Below are positions 45,460 to 55,660 of a stretch of 64,000 nucleotides of DNA, piece by piece. This DNA comes from Vibrio scophthalmi LMG 19158 (GTDB taxonomy: Bacteria; Pseudomonadota; Gammaproteobacteria; Enterobacterales; Vibrionaceae). Location of the stretch: positions 1-64,000 of the forward strand of contig NZ_AFWE01000093.1 in the NCBI RefSeq assembly GCF_000222585.1, read 5' to 3'. The notes under the pieces are model-generated. The model saw nothing but the letters and a program-made list of their open reading frames with translations, was not told the DNA's origin and ran no database searches. The translations under genes were made by a program, and so were the position numbers. Every line of letters starts with the position of its first letter. Position 1 is the stretch's first letter.

Positions 45460-47040
45460 ATGAACAATAATCTAAAGCGTCGTGATTTTTTTAAAGTAAT
45501 GGGTAAAGGGGCTGTCTCTGCCGCGGCTTTGACGATTCCCGCTTCTTTCGCAGCGGCGACATCGACAGCGTCAACAAAGCAACAAGGTGTCCCTGCTGAT
45601 TTTAGAACACCGGATATGCCGTTAGATGCGACAGCGATGGCTGAGCTGGTTAGGCACAAAAAAGCCACACCAAAAGAGTTGGTTCAAGAAGCGATCTACA
45701 AAATTAAACAAACCAACGGTGAGGTGAATGCAGTCGTCGCGGAATGTTATGACATCGCGTTGCAACGTGCTGAAACAATAAACCCAAACTCACCGTTTGC
45801 CGGCGTGCCGTTTCTCGCCAAAGATTGCGTCGATATTGAGGGGTTAGATAGCACTTTGGGGGCAATTTTGAATAAAGGCCGCAAACCTGAACACACCTCA
45901 TGGTTTATTCAAGCCGCGCACAATGCTGGACTGAATACCATTGGCATGACCAATATTCCAGAAATGATGACATTAGGCTGTACGCAAAATCCGCTTTATG
46001 GCGCGACGCGTAACCCTTGGGATTTACGTAAAGGTGTGCACTCGTCAACTGGCGGCGGTGCGGCTGCGGTAGCGGCGGGTTATACGCCAATTGTCCATTC
46101 AACCGATGGCGGTGGTTCATCCAGAATGCCAGCATCCGCAACCGGTATCTTTGGTTATAAGCCAAGCCGTGAGCAGTTGATTACCGGGCTGACTAATGGC
46201 TCAACGATGGAAGATTTTACGCATCAATCGTTTATGTCACGCACCGTGCGAGACACAGCATTAGCCATCTCAGTAACTGAAAATCACACTAAAGACAGTT
46301 TTAATACTGCTTATCCAAGAACGCCGATCGGCATGGTACACACAGCGTTAAATCGCCCGATCCGAGTTGGCGTTACGATGCGTGATATTTATGGCCGCTT
46401 GCCCGATGAACCAACTCAAGCAGCGATTCAATCGACCGTAAAGCTGCTTGAACAACTGGGCCACATCGTACTAGAAGTGGATATGCCAGTGAAAGATGGT
46501 GAAGCGTTCATGAATAGTTACATGGGTGTGTTTGGCAATAAGATGGCACAGTTTGCCGCTCAGTTTGATGCTTTGGGCGCACCCCTAGAATCGATGCCTG
46601 AAAAAGTGAGTGAGAATGTCACTTATCTAGCACGCACTATGCAATCTCGACTACAGAAAAATCCGAATCTATACCAAGAATCCAAAGGGCAGTGTGAAAT
46701 ATTTGCGGCAAAACATAATCGTGAATTCTTCAATAACATCGATGTGTGGCTAACTCCTTGCGCCCAGCATTCACCACAAGATATTAGCTATTTTGATCAG
46801 AAAACGCTGTCGGGAGAAGAGATCTGGAAACGCTCAGAAAAGTTGATGTCTTACACGCCAGTGGAAAATGTCGCGGGCAACCCTGCAATGTCAGTTCCGC
46901 TCTATTGGACGGCCGATAACATGCCCGTTGGCAGCCATTTTTCTGCGGCTCGTGGTAATGATCGCTTGCTATTTGAATTGGCATATCAGCTTGAAGTGGC
47001 CCGCCCATGGGCGAATAAAAGAGCCCCGATATTTGTTTAA
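45460..47040 (+). CDS. Tat-exported amidase (amidase signature family)
   Basis: The product has 526 residues from the ATG at 45460; the frame opens at 45424 without a ribosome site. The N-terminus carries a Tat motif K-R7-R8-D-F-F-K followed by a hydrophobic stretch and an Ala-rich cut site near 32. The amidase-signature triad is present: Lys121 in FLAKDC, Ser196 in VHSSTGGGAAA and Ser220 in DGGGSSRMPAS. It hydrolyses amides or short peptides in the periplasm; the exact substrate cannot be told. The following DUF2860 gene is 56 bases away, so they may be an operon. Confidence 0.87.
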   Translation: MNNNLKRRDFFKVMGKGAVSAAALTIPASFAAATSTASTKQQGVPADFRTPDMPLDATAMAELVRHKKATPKELVQEAIYKIKQTNGEVNAVVAECYDIALQRAETINPNSPFAGVPFLAKDCVDIEGLDSTLGAILNKGRKPEHTSWFIQAAHNAGLNTIGMTNIPEMMTLGCTQNPLYGATRNPWDLRKGVHSSTGGGAAAVAAGYTPIVHSTDGGGSSRMPASATGIFGYKPSREQLITGLTNGSTMEDFTHQSFMSRTVRDTALAISVTENHTKDSFNTAYPRTPIGMVHTALNRPIRVGVTMRDIYGRLPDEPTQAAIQSTVKLLEQLGHIVLEVDMPVKDGEAFMNSYMGVFGNKMAQFAAQFDALGAPLESMPEKVSENVTYLARTMQSRLQKNPNLYQESKGQCEIFAAKHNREFFNNIDVWLTPCAQHSPQDISYFDQKTLSGEEIWKRSEKLMSYTPVENVAGNPAMSVPLYWTADNMPVGSHFSAARGNDRLLFELAYQLEVARPWANKRAPIFV

Positions 47041-47096
47041 TAAATGACGTTCGCTACAGCAGAAGTTTCACTACCACGAATTAAGAGTTAATGACT

Positions 47097-48095
47097 ATGA
47101 AAACCATTTATCCTGTCCTTTTTTGTTCTGTATTCGCCGCGGCGCCTGCATTGGCCGCTTTAGCGCCAGAGCCGGGTTTTAGTGGCAACGTGACTGTGCT
47201 CACCGCAGTGACATCCAACACCAGTAATTTGCATATTGATCAAGACAAAACGCAAAGCGTCGGCGACTTAAACTCAAAGGGCAGTGGTGAGGTAAGCGTG
47301 ACACCGGGCGTGCTGGGATCACTGCAATACACCTTTGGCGATGATCTCAATAAACAACTGTTTATGGGGACGTCTCGAGACGATATCGTGACTGGCTCGC
47401 TAGCGTTTGAAATAGGTTACCGCCAACAGTTTGCTAGTGGCATGGTGTTTGATATCTCAGCGCTGCCCACCTTGATTTCGGGTGAGGTGTGGGATGACCC
47501 GTACGCCATTGATGAAGCTCGCAATAAAACCGATTTAACCGGTAATGTTATCCGTATGCAATTGTCGCAAATTGCAGGTTCAAACTTTAGTGTCGATATG
47601 GCGGCAGGCGAATCAGATGTGGATGACGAGCGTTCAGGTACTAAAGGCTTAGATCTATCACCGGAAGAGCAAGTGCACTTAACGCGAGAGCGAAACTATT
47701 TTTATCTAAAAACGGGGTACCGTTACTTCTTGCCAGAACAGCAAGCAATACTGCAGCCGTCACTTCATGTCACCAGTTCACGCCCCAAAGGTGAAGCGCT
47801 TTCGTTTGTTAGCTATGGTGGTGAACTGAGCTATGCACGTAAGATCGAGAGGCACGCTTTTGTGTTAACGGCGAGCGCCGCTTTGCGAGATTACGATGCA
47901 CAAAATCCAGTTTTTAGTCAGACGCGTAAAGACAAAGATTACGGCTTATTCCTCGCATACGAATATACCGATATTCTTGGCTACCAAGATTGGGCGCTGG
48001 TCTCTTTTGTAGGTGCAAAAACCACTCAGTCGAATATTGATTACTACACTTCAGAGCAATACGTTGTTTCGGTTGGTTTAGATTACAAGTTTTAG
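47097..48095 (+). CDS. Outer-membrane protein, DUF2860 family
   Basis: The product has 332 residues from the ATG at 47097, which has AAGAG at good spacing; the ATG at 47091 is too close to it. The signal peptide ends at ALAALA (about residue 20). The mature chain alternates aromatic and polar residues and ends in VGLDYKF with the C-terminal Phe needed for barrel assembly. It matches the DUF2860 proteins common in vibrios, whose role is unknown. It follows the Tat amidase gene and precedes an AraC regulator on the same strand. Confidence 0.8.
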   Translation: MKTIYPVLFCSVFAAAPALAALAPEPGFSGNVTVLTAVTSNTSNLHIDQDKTQSVGDLNSKGSGEVSVTPGVLGSLQYTFGDDLNKQLFMGTSRDDIVTGSLAFEIGYRQQFASGMVFDISALPTLISGEVWDDPYAIDEARNKTDLTGNVIRMQLSQIAGSNFSVDMAAGESDVDDERSGTKGLDLSPEEQVHLTRERNYFYLKTGYRYFLPEQQAILQPSLHVTSSRPKGEALSFVSYGGELSYARKIERHAFVLTASAALRDYDAQNPVFSQTRKDKDYGLFLAYEYTDILGYQDWALVSFVGAKTTQSNIDYYTSEQYVVSVGLDYKF

Positions 48096-48375
48096 TGCTA
48101 GGCGGTAAGCTTGTTGCTTGAAGAAGTAAGGCACTCTTTAGATGAGTGCGATAAGAACGATAAGAGCGAAGAGGGTGTCGATACGCAGTTTGCACCCTCA
48201 TTCTAAACAATAAGCTTATAAGTAAGCCTTACTTGATTCGCTGCTCATTTGATGTGGGGGATTATCGCAAATTACTGAAGAAGGCGATGTCTTTTCGCTG
48301 ACGGTTAGATACAATTTCGGGTTCTTCATGCACTAGCAAGGAGATAACAACGGAAGTGTAATCTAGCGAGTAATT

Positions 48376-49392
48376 ATGGTGAGCGATTTTAGTACCCAAC
48401 TGCCGATATTTTGGTTCAACTGTCTTGATGCAGCAATCAAGGAACGAACAGAAGAGAGCGCTGACATTTGGGGAGGAGAGCAGCAATATCTTCAGCTGTG
48501 TAGTAGCGATTCTGTTTCTGCGTATCAGTTAGAATATGCCGTGGCTGAGCTTTATCAGCGCCATGGTGATGAGCTGATTGAATTGTTTAGCCAAACCGCT
48601 AACCATTTCGATGAACTTGAGCAGGGCGCTCCTGTGCTCGCCATGCTTACTGCGCCCACTTTGCATGCTTTTTGTGATTTATTGTCTCACTACTCATTCC
48701 ATATTCACCCACTGTTAAAAATCATTTGCCGTGAGACCGAACATGGCGAGCTTGAATTGTGGACGATCACTCAAGAGTACGTTGATGAGATTACCTTAAT
48801 GTCTCATTTGAGCTTAGGGCTCTATATGAGCGTGATTTTAAAACTGATCCGTCGTTATCTCAAAGCGCCGGATCTGCGTTTACCTATTCACATCAATCGC
48901 ATTACGATTGCTGGTGATGTTACGCCTTTGCTCGAGCGAGTGTTTAATATCGAAGTGAAATCAGGCTACGCGGCTCGTTATTTTTTGTTTAACCCTCAAT
49001 TGGTCGATAAAGCCCACCGCCGTTACGATCCTGAATTGCATGAGCACCTAAAGGTGTTAGCAGAGCAGCAAAGCACACAAAGCCGAGAGCACAGTATCAT
49101 TTGTAAAGTAAACGATGTGTTTAAGCGCAAAGAAGTGGTCGACATTACTCTTGATAGTATTGCGCAAGAATTACATATGAGCGGCCGAACGCTCAATCGC
49201 AAGCTACAACAAGAGGGGGTGAGCTTTCGTCGCTTGTATGATAAATACCGCTTAGAGCAAAGCTTAAATCTGCTCAATCAAGCTAACGTGAATATTACCC
49301 AAGTTGCTCTTGAACTGGGCTTTTCAGATTCGAGTGCGTTTACACGCGCCTTCAAACGATGGACTGGTGAGACGCCGACAAAGCGAGGTTAA
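48376..49392 (+). CDS. AraC-family regulator with an arabinose-binding-like sensor
   Basis: The product has 338 residues. The N-terminal 190 residues fit the AraC_binding_2-type domain seen in OruR-like regulators. The C-terminal AraC HTH has IAQELHMSGRTLNRKLQQEG and VALELGFSDSSAFTRAFKRW, ending TGETPTKRG. It may control the amidase/outer-membrane pair just upstream or the divergently located genes; position alone suggests the former (inference). Confidence 0.87.
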   Translation: MVSDFSTQLPIFWFNCLDAAIKERTEESADIWGGEQQYLQLCSSDSVSAYQLEYAVAELYQRHGDELIELFSQTANHFDELEQGAPVLAMLTAPTLHAFCDLLSHYSFHIHPLLKIICRETEHGELELWTITQEYVDEITLMSHLSLGLYMSVILKLIRRYLKAPDLRLPIHINRITIAGDVTPLLERVFNIEVKSGYAARYFLFNPQLVDKAHRRYDPELHEHLKVLAEQQSTQSREHSIICKVNDVFKRKEVVDITLDSIAQELHMSGRTLNRKLQQEGVSFRRLYDKYRLEQSLNLLNQANVNITQVALELGFSDSSAFTRAFKRWTGETPTKRG

Positions 49393-49459
49393 CGTACATT
49401 CCTTTCTCTAAAGGTTACTAGCACTCATCAGTCAGGTCTTTTCCATCATCGAATAAACA

Positions 49460-49495
49460 AAAAACACCCGCTGGTTTTCACCAGCGGGTGTTTTT
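49460..49495. terminator. Strong bidirectional terminator between the AraC and GH19 genes
   Basis: AACACCCGCTGG (49463-49474) pairs perfectly with CCAGCGGGTGTT (49481-49492), flanked by A- and T-runs, with a six-base loop. Confidence 0.9.
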
Positions 49496-49594
49496 ATTTA
49501 TGGCTATGAGGCACAAGCGAAATCAGAACTGTAGCTAAATCGCATGATGCATATAGCCTGACGCTAATCGCTCTGTGGCGAGTTGCCAGAGAGA

Positions 49595-52500
49595 TTATTG
49601 CGGGTTAAGACCTAGCTGTTTAAGCACTAGCTTAAAGTTCTCACGGCGCTCTTTCACATTGTGAACATCACCAGTTGAACAGGTTAGATCTGGACAGCCA
49701 CGGTTAACGATACCAGAAACGTCATCAATGAACTGAGAGCCTTGTAGGCCACTGTCCACGTACTTTTTCAGTTCGTTGTGGTAGTTCCAATCACCGTATT
49801 GACCGCCTTCATCGTTGTACGCTTGTACTGACGTTACCCAGTAGAACAGACCTGCAATCCACTTAATTTCACGGTTCTCTTCAGAGCTACAAATTAGGCC
49901 TGGGTTTGAACAGAAATCAAGCTCAGCGTACAGTGGGTTCGCTGGTGGCGCTTCAACAGTTACACCATCAATGGTTTGACCAATGGTTGATGGATCAACG
50001 TGTGAACGACCTAGGTAATGGTTAAGCGTACCGAAGTTTTGGCGACCCGTCGTTTGGATTACACCACGACCCCACCAACCACAACCTTCAACACTTTCTT
50101 GGCTGCTGCCGTCCCAAATAAAGCTACCCGCTTTTTGGCCAACGTATGTTTTACATTCGTCACGTTCCCAAACTTGCTTAGAGGTATCTACTTTTTCAGG
50201 TACATCGTTACAGTGACCGTTGTTGGTCCAACGACCCACCGCACCATTAACCAATAGACCACGTTCTTCAAGTACGGCATCAGGTGCTGCAAAGACAGGA
50301 GCTGGCGCGCCGTACCATTTAGCATGAGTCAGTGCGCTCACTTCCATCTTGTTATCACGAGGACAAGAGTAAGCGTAGTCTAGGCCTGAAACTGGGTTTA
50401 CACCGTAATCTGCGTACTTCTGACCAAGTTGGCCACAGCTTGCGGTCATTGGGTAATCCGTCGGAGCGCCGTATTTCACTTCTGACCAGTTGTTCTCATC
50501 ACACGCGTTGTAACGGATAGTCTCTTGCATACTTTGTGCTAGGAACGCGGCAATCGCGACTTTTGCATAAGTCATGTTAGTTTGATCATCAGCTTCATCG
50601 CTGAGTAGCCAGAACTTGTTACCTGCTACACCAATGTTGTGCATTGCGTTTAGGCCATCAAGGAAATCAGCCCATTTGTATACTGTTGAAGGTTCCCACT
50701 GTGATTGCGGAGTCTCGTAAAGGAACGCTTGATTGTTCATTACGTCTTCAGCATCGGCCAGTTGTTGGTTAAGCGCTTCAATACGAGTTAGTGAACCTTT
50801 TTCCAGTTCAGCACCCACGTAGTAAAGAGGCACTTTTGCATCTTGGTAACGTTCGATCTTAGCGGTTAGCTCGGAATCATTCTTATCGAATAGAACCGCG
50901 AATACGTTGCTAAATGCTGCTTTGCGAAGTTTTTGCTCACTTGTGGTGTTACCCATGAAGTAAGTAGCCGTTTGCTCTGTTGGCATGTTTGCCAGCATGA
51001 CAGGGGTCTTAACGTAGTCAGAAACTTGTTTTACGTACTCTAGTGCGTTGTGCCATTGCTCGCTTGATAACGCATCAGTAGCGTTAGATTTAGTGAAGGC
51101 AATGAAGTCCGCTTTAGTCACTGAATCTGCTTTGTACAGTTCAAACTTGTCTAGCATTTCTGCAGAGTAGTTCGATGCTGCATCCCATACCGACTGACGG
51201 CCTGAATGCGTGTCAAAAGCGAAATCGCCAATGCTTAGCGTCCAACCGTAACTGGCTTCAGGTGCAAGCGTGGTGATGATTAGGTTATGCGCTTGTGCCC
51301 AACCTTTCGCATCGTTGGTTAGTGCATTGATATCATCAACATCAATACGGCTACCAGTGATATCAACCGCGTTGATTAGCGCTTCTTTCACCGAGATAGC
51401 ACCAAAAGATTGGCCTTTATCTTGCGTCGCGTTATCAAGTACGTCGCTGTTGATAATGATCGAAGTTGAACCGGCTTGAGAAGCTGCTTCAATTACAGCC
51501 ACAAAGCTGTTAGTTAGCGCATCGAAATCCGCCAGATCAGCGCTGTTGATTGCATCGATGGTCACGTTGGTAGGTGCTGATATAGTTGCTGGACTTGCAA
51601 CAACCAAAGTATTTGGCCAACCTGCAACTTCCAGACGAACAGGGTCCATCGGGTTTGGTAGTGATAGCAGTGGTGCAGTGCCTGGTTCTGAACCGTCACA
51701 GTTAAGGTGTAGAGACCATGAAGCATCGCTACCTGGAATTGACTGTGTCCAGTAAATTGCAGAGTAAGCGATATTGTTGTGTACCATGATGTCACCGCCA
51801 GTCGCGTGTGTACCTTGCGTCCAGTCTGGGTAAACATTGAAATCAGCACACAAACCACCTGGTGGTGTTACGGGTGGCGGCTCAACGGCTTCTTCTTCAA
51901 CGGTGATTTTTACGTTCACGCTTGAAGAGAGGTTTTGTGCATCGGTAGCGATCGCTTTCAGCGTTACGTTACCCGCTTGAGTCGGTAGCCAGTTACATGC
52001 AAATGCATCCGTTGTTGCTGCATCAAAGCTACAGATTTGCTTGTTGTTTGCTTTCACAACTAGCGTAGATAGGTCATTGTCTGCATCGGTTGCGTTTACT
52101 GAAATAGCAACAGAGTCTGTTACTTTAATCGTTGTGCCATTAGAAGGGGTTACGAATGAAACGACAGGCGCGACGAAATCTTCATTAACATCTGCTTCTA
52201 CAGTGACATTAACTGATTGCTGTTCTAGCGTTTGGTTTTTGCTGTCTAATACCAGAACTTTAACAGTTCTATTGCCAGCGTCTTTCGGTGTCCAAGTGTG
52301 CGAGTAAAGCGTTTGGCTTTGATCAATCGCTTTTTCAGCTAGTTTGGTGCTGTTTACCCAAAACTCAACTTTAGCTGCAAGTTCGCCGTCAACACTTGCT
52401 TTAATCGCAATAGGTTGATCCGTTTTTAACACTTGGCCTGCAACAGGAGAAAGAACGGATAGCTCCGTTGGTTCAGGTTCGCCAGTTCCCGGCTCGTCAG

Positions 52501-52957
52501 AACATTCGGTTAGCTGCCAAAACCAAGAACTTGCACTTGGTGTTTCCCAAACGCCAGGGTTGTTTTGAGCAATGAAGCACTGACCATCAAAAGAGACTAT
52601 ATCGCCATTGCTAACTTGAGTCTTACCCGGAACAAAAGGAATAACATCGCCTAAATCTGGGTCAGGAGTCGGATCAGGATCTGGTGTTGGGTCTGGATCC
52701 GGTTCAGGCTCTGGCTCACCAGAACAGACTGCAGCATCCCAAAACCATGAGCTAGCGTTCGGCGTTTCCCAAACACCTGGGTTATTTTTAGCAATGAAAC
52801 ACTCGCCATTATAAGTAACCATATCGCCATTTTGTACTTTGGTTTCACCAGGAACAAAATTGATGACGCCGGATGTAACACTTGCGTCAGCGGCGTATAA
52901 ATAGCCACTGAACATAACACTGGCAAGCGCAGCTGTTATTTTGTTTATTTTTCTCAC
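49595..52957 (-). CDS. Secreted multidomain chitinase, GH19 family
   Basis: The product has 1120 residues with a GTG start preceded by AAGAAG. After a signal peptide (about 1-22) come two CBM5/12-type chitin-binding domains (28-80 and 105-155, with VWETP and SSWFW) joined by an Asp-Pro/Thr linker. Two Ig-like domains follow (about 165-355), then a third CBM with the YWTQS motif (about 370-430), an unclassified 350-residue domain (440-780) and the GH19 catalytic domain (790-1120). E812 in SMQETIRY fits the catalytic acid, and GWWGRGVIQTTGRQNFG matches the GH19 core. It hydrolyses chitin outside the cell. The Ig modules are homologous to those of the GH18 enzyme at 56334. Confidence 0.88.
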   Translation of the reverse strand: MRKINKITAALASVMFSGYLYAADASVTSGVINFVPGETKVQNGDMVTYNGECFIAKNNPGVWETPNASSWFWDAAVCSGEPEPEPDPDPTPDPDPTPDPDLGDVIPFVPGKTQVSNGDIVSFDGQCFIAQNNPGVWETPSASSWFWQLTECSDEPGTGEPEPTELSVLSPVAGQVLKTDQPIAIKASVDGELAAKVEFWVNSTKLAEKAIDQSQTLYSHTWTPKDAGNRTVKVLVLDSKNQTLEQQSVNVTVEADVNEDFVAPVVSFVTPSNGTTIKVTDSVAISVNATDADNDLSTLVVKANNKQICSFDAATTDAFACNWLPTQAGNVTLKAIATDAQNLSSSVNVKITVEEEAVEPPPVTPPGGLCADFNVYPDWTQGTHATGGDIMVHNNIAYSAIYWTQSIPGSDASWSLHLNCDGSEPGTAPLLSLPNPMDPVRLEVAGWPNTLVVASPATISAPTNVTIDAINSADLADFDALTNSFVAVIEAASQAGSTSIIINSDVLDNATQDKGQSFGAISVKEALINAVDITGSRIDVDDINALTNDAKGWAQAHNLIITTLAPEASYGWTLSIGDFAFDTHSGRQSVWDAASNYSAEMLDKFELYKADSVTKADFIAFTKSNATDALSSEQWHNALEYVKQVSDYVKTPVMLANMPTEQTATYFMGNTTSEQKLRKAAFSNVFAVLFDKNDSELTAKIERYQDAKVPLYYVGAELEKGSLTRIEALNQQLADAEDVMNNQAFLYETPQSQWEPSTVYKWADFLDGLNAMHNIGVAGNKFWLLSDEADDQTNMTYAKVAIAAFLAQSMQETIRYNACDENNWSEVKYGAPTDYPMTASCGQLGQKYADYGVNPVSGLDYAYSCPRDNKMEVSALTHAKWYGAPAPVFAAPDAVLEERGLLVNGAVGRWTNNGHCNDVPEKVDTSKQVWERDECKTYVGQKAGSFIWDGSSQESVEGCGWWGRGVIQTTGRQNFGTLNHYLGRSHVDPSTIGQTIDGVTVEAPPANPLYAELDFCSNPGLICSSEENREIKWIAGLFYWVTSVQAYNDEGGQYGDWNYHNELKKYVDSGLQGSQFIDDVSGIVNRGCPDLTCSTGDVHNVKERRENFKLVLKQLGLNPQ

Positions 52958-53734
52958 GGTTTAGTTCTTCTTTGATTTATTTATCCATGCAGATAAATGT
53001 ATTAATGATTAGAGGTGAATGATGTCTCAATAACCGCTAATTCGGGAATTTGACGTTATTAAAGGGTGGTTAACCTATAAAATTGAGTATAAATGAACGT
53101 TTAGATTTTTATCCACACCTTCGTTTGTCAGGTCTTTCCTACGTAGCGTCGCACCTTACCAATAAGGGAAGGCTCTGATATTGTTGAATATACTTGAACA
53201 TTTGGGTCAAACCCAGTTGCCATCAGTGTTCAGGCATGGCAATGGGGAAACTGACCGCTTTTGAATAAGTATAAGAAAACAACAGTTTCATCAAAAACCA
53301 GTTATATTAAAGAATAAGTAAAAATGTTTAATTAACACCGTAGTTTATACGTGAAATGAATTAAGTTATTTAACCACAAACATTCCGTCATATATTGAAA
53401 TTATATGTTAACAAATAAACCTATTTTCCCTGCAAAACTTTATTAGGTTTTATGACGTTAATTCCAACTATTGTTAGGTTGGAATAAATATCACACAATG
53501 TTGAATGGGGAAGAAATTGCCATTGCTGTTGTTTATTTGTGCACTAAAAACAGTGGTATTTCATCGATAAAAATCGATAAAATATCGCAGTAGTAGAGGA
53601 GTCGATCTTGATGGTGAGATCGCTGATGTGATTGGCATAAGCCGCTTGTTTGAGCAGATGCTCGTATCGCGTGTGATCGGCTGACATGTCAAAATGGATG
53701 ATTTTTCTTCGTAAAACGGAAGATTTGATATAGG
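52958..53734. other. Gene-poor region upstream of the GH19 gene
   Basis: About 780 AT-rich bases separate the GH19 start from the methyltransferase. A 74-residue minus-strand frame (53544-53768) has a ribosome site and is listed separately. I see no strong promoter, riboswitch or repeat. Confidence 0.35.
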
Positions 53735-53768
53735 ATGCGCCACCGAATTTTATTTGAGCATCTGACAT
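53544..53768 (-). CDS. Possible small protein overlapping the methyltransferase 5' end
   Basis: The frame codes 74 residues from an ATG at 53768 that has AAGGAA nine bases upstream. The composition is protein-like over residues 1-55 (SYIKSSVLRRKIIHFDMSAD), but the last 20 look like read-through of AT-rich DNA. No family is recognised. It starts opposite the methyltransferase start, so only one of the two start regions may be right. A truncated relic is also possible. Confidence 0.3.
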   Translation of the reverse strand: MSDAQIKFGGASYIKSSVLRRKIIHFDMSADHTRYEHLLKQAAYANHISDLTIKIDSSTTAIFYRFLSMKYHCF

Positions 53769-54520
53769 TGGGTACTATTCCTTCAAACGCCCTTTATACC
53801 GACCTTTCTGGTTACTACGATTTGATGTGTGCTGACATCGATTACCAAGCGCAAAGCCGCTATGTACGTCGACTGCACCAACTGTTTGGTAACGAAGGTA
53901 AACAACATCTCGATTTGGCATGTGGCACTGGCCCACATATTCGACATTTCCTTGATTTTGGCTACCAAAGTAGCGGTTTGGATTTGAATCAACCAATGCT
54001 CGATTTGGCAAAAATTCGCTGTCCTGAAGCAGAGTTCATGTTGCACAACATGTGTAATTTTACGGTAGAACAACCGCTGGACCTGATTACCTGCTTCTTA
54101 TACTCGATCCACTATAGTGATGGCATCGAAAACTTAAAGCAGTGTATTGCGCATGCGCATGCGGCATTAGCAGAAGGTGGCATGTTCTGTTTTAACTCGG
54201 TTAACCGCAACAAGATCGATAACCGTTCATTTGTGCGTCATAGTGCGATGCATGATGAAAGTGAATTTATTTTTAGCTCAGGCTGGAAGTACAGCGGTGA
54301 AGGTGAACAGCAGTTCCTCACGCTAAGCATTGAAAAACACACCGATCTGGAAAAGCAATTGTGGAACGACGAACACCCAATGGTCGCCGTCAACTACGAA
54401 GAGTTAAGCGCTTTGCTTGAACCGTATTTTGAAGTGCATATTTTTGAGCACGACTACGAGAAGATCTTACCGTGGGATGGTCAATCAGGTAATGCATTCT
54501 TTGCCTGTGTAAAACGCTAA
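53735..54520 (+). CDS. SAM-dependent methyltransferase
   Basis: The product has 261 residues as drawn. The Rossmann motif I is HLDLACGTGPHIRHF (about 57-71), motif II SGLDLNQPMLDLAK, and post-motif segments CFLYSIHY and LAEGGMFCFNSVN follow. These are the marks of class I small-molecule methyltransferases. The start is uncertain: residues 1-13 look unconserved, and a TTG at 53768 or a nearby codon could be used, since family similarity begins near SNALYTDLSGYYDLM. The substrate is unknown. It ends in a clear terminator. Confidence 0.8.
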   Translation: MRHRILFEHLTLGTIPSNALYTDLSGYYDLMCADIDYQAQSRYVRRLHQLFGNEGKQHLDLACGTGPHIRHFLDFGYQSSGLDLNQPMLDLAKIRCPEAEFMLHNMCNFTVEQPLDLITCFLYSIHYSDGIENLKQCIAHAHAALAEGGMFCFNSVNRNKIDNRSFVRHSAMHDESEFIFSSGWKYSGEGEQQFLTLSIEKHTDLEKQLWNDEHPMVAVNYEELSALLEPYFEVHIFEHDYEKILPWDGQSGNAFFACVKR

Positions 54521-54546
54521 TAAAAGCGCACCGATACCAAATTGAG

Positions 54547-54579
54547 AAGCCAGCCTTAAACCGCTGGCTTTTGTTTTTT
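54547..54579 (+). terminator. Rho-independent terminator of the methyltransferase gene
   Basis: AAGCCAGC (54547-54554) and GCTGGCTT (54563-54570) are followed by TTGTTTTTTT. Confidence 0.85.
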
Positions 54580-54775
54580 TACCGGCACAAAATTGAATGC
54601 AATGTGAAATCGACTTAGCGCATGAGACAAATGCGCGTAACAAAAGCATGGCATTTAAAATAGTGCCTCTCATAACGACTCATTTAGGTCGGTAAATCCT
54701 CGCTCAACCATTCACCTCTATGACGCCTTTGCCCAAGATGAAATTAACAAGGCAAAACAGAGTAGAGGAAGCGAT

Positions 54776-55660
54776 ATGCCAACACGCGATCACACAGCCG
54801 TTGAAATTTCACCATATCAGCCACACGCTCACGACAAGCAAACTGTCAAAGCTGTCTCACCGTATAAAACGGGTTTAGATGCTGGCAATGCCTATTGGAT
54901 GGCGCGGTTAGCCAAAGAAGTCTACGTCAGTGACTCTGAACACAACTCCTCGCCAGATGAAGAACGCATTCTGGCCAACTTGAAAGAAGACGACAAAGGA
55001 TTTGTGAGTGTGTTTGGTGTGAGCTGCAACAGTGCACAAGCCGCACTGATAGAGCACCAAAACTATCTCTGTATTGCCTTTCGCGGCACCGATGAGCTCG
55101 CCGATTGGCTAGACAATCTCAACGCGTTTTCAACCAACGATCTGTTTGGCGCATTCCATCGTGGCTTTTGGCAATCGTTAGAAGATGTATGGCCGTCGCT
55201 GAATGAGCGATTTCGTTACTTACAGCAACATAAACCACGGCCACTGTTTATCACCGGGCACAGCTTAGGTGGTGCAATGGCCACCATCGCGGCCGCTAAA
55301 TTGGTGCACGAAGATAAACCCTTCACCAGCGTTTATACCTTTGGTCAACCACGTGCAGTCACCCGAGAAACTGCGCGTATTTTCAATGCCGAATGCAAAT
55401 CTCGCTACTTTCGCTTTCATAACAACAACGACATTGTCACTCGAGCGCCCGCTCGTTTGATGGGGTATAGCCATATCGGCAGTTATCTATACATTTCGTC
55501 TGAGCAGCAAGTTCACCAAGAAGCCGGCTTGTGGTTTAAGTTTATCGATTATGTCGATGGCGCGGTGTCTGCGTTATTGGAAGAGGGCATCGATCTGGTA
55601 GAAGATCACGATATCGATAACTACTTAGCGGCAGTAGAGAAATGGGATTTTGTCGGGTGA
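54776..55660 (+). CDS. Class 3 lipase-family protein
   Basis: The product has 294 residues without a signal peptide. The nucleophile elbow is TGHSLGGAMATIAAAK, at about residues 161-176, with GHSLGG the class 3 consensus. CIAFRGTDELADWLDNL is the conserved oxyanion strand, and DIVTRAP and a later His (YSHIGSYLYI) complete the triad layout. GAGGAAG precedes the ATG. Such enzymes act on glycerolipids. The lack of an export signal suggests cytoplasmic action or delivery by another secretion route. Confidence 0.87.
   Translation: MPTRDHTAVEISPYQPHAHDKQTVKAVSPYKTGLDAGNAYWMARLAKEVYVSDSEHNSSPDEERILANLKEDDKGFVSVFGVSCNSAQAALIEHQNYLCIAFRGTDELADWLDNLNAFSTNDLFGAFHRGFWQSLEDVWPSLNERFRYLQQHKPRPLFITGHSLGGAMATIAAAKLVHEDKPFTSVYTFGQPRAVTRETARIFNAECKSRYFRFHNNNDIVTRAPARLMGYSHIGSYLYISSEQQVHQEAGLWFKFIDYVDGAVSALLEEGIDLVEDHDIDNYLAAVEKWDFVG

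Noticed and set aside
52651-52926. 91-residue minus-strand frame over the Asp-Pro linker of the GH19 gene
   Set aside because: Product of the low-complexity linker repeat read out of frame.
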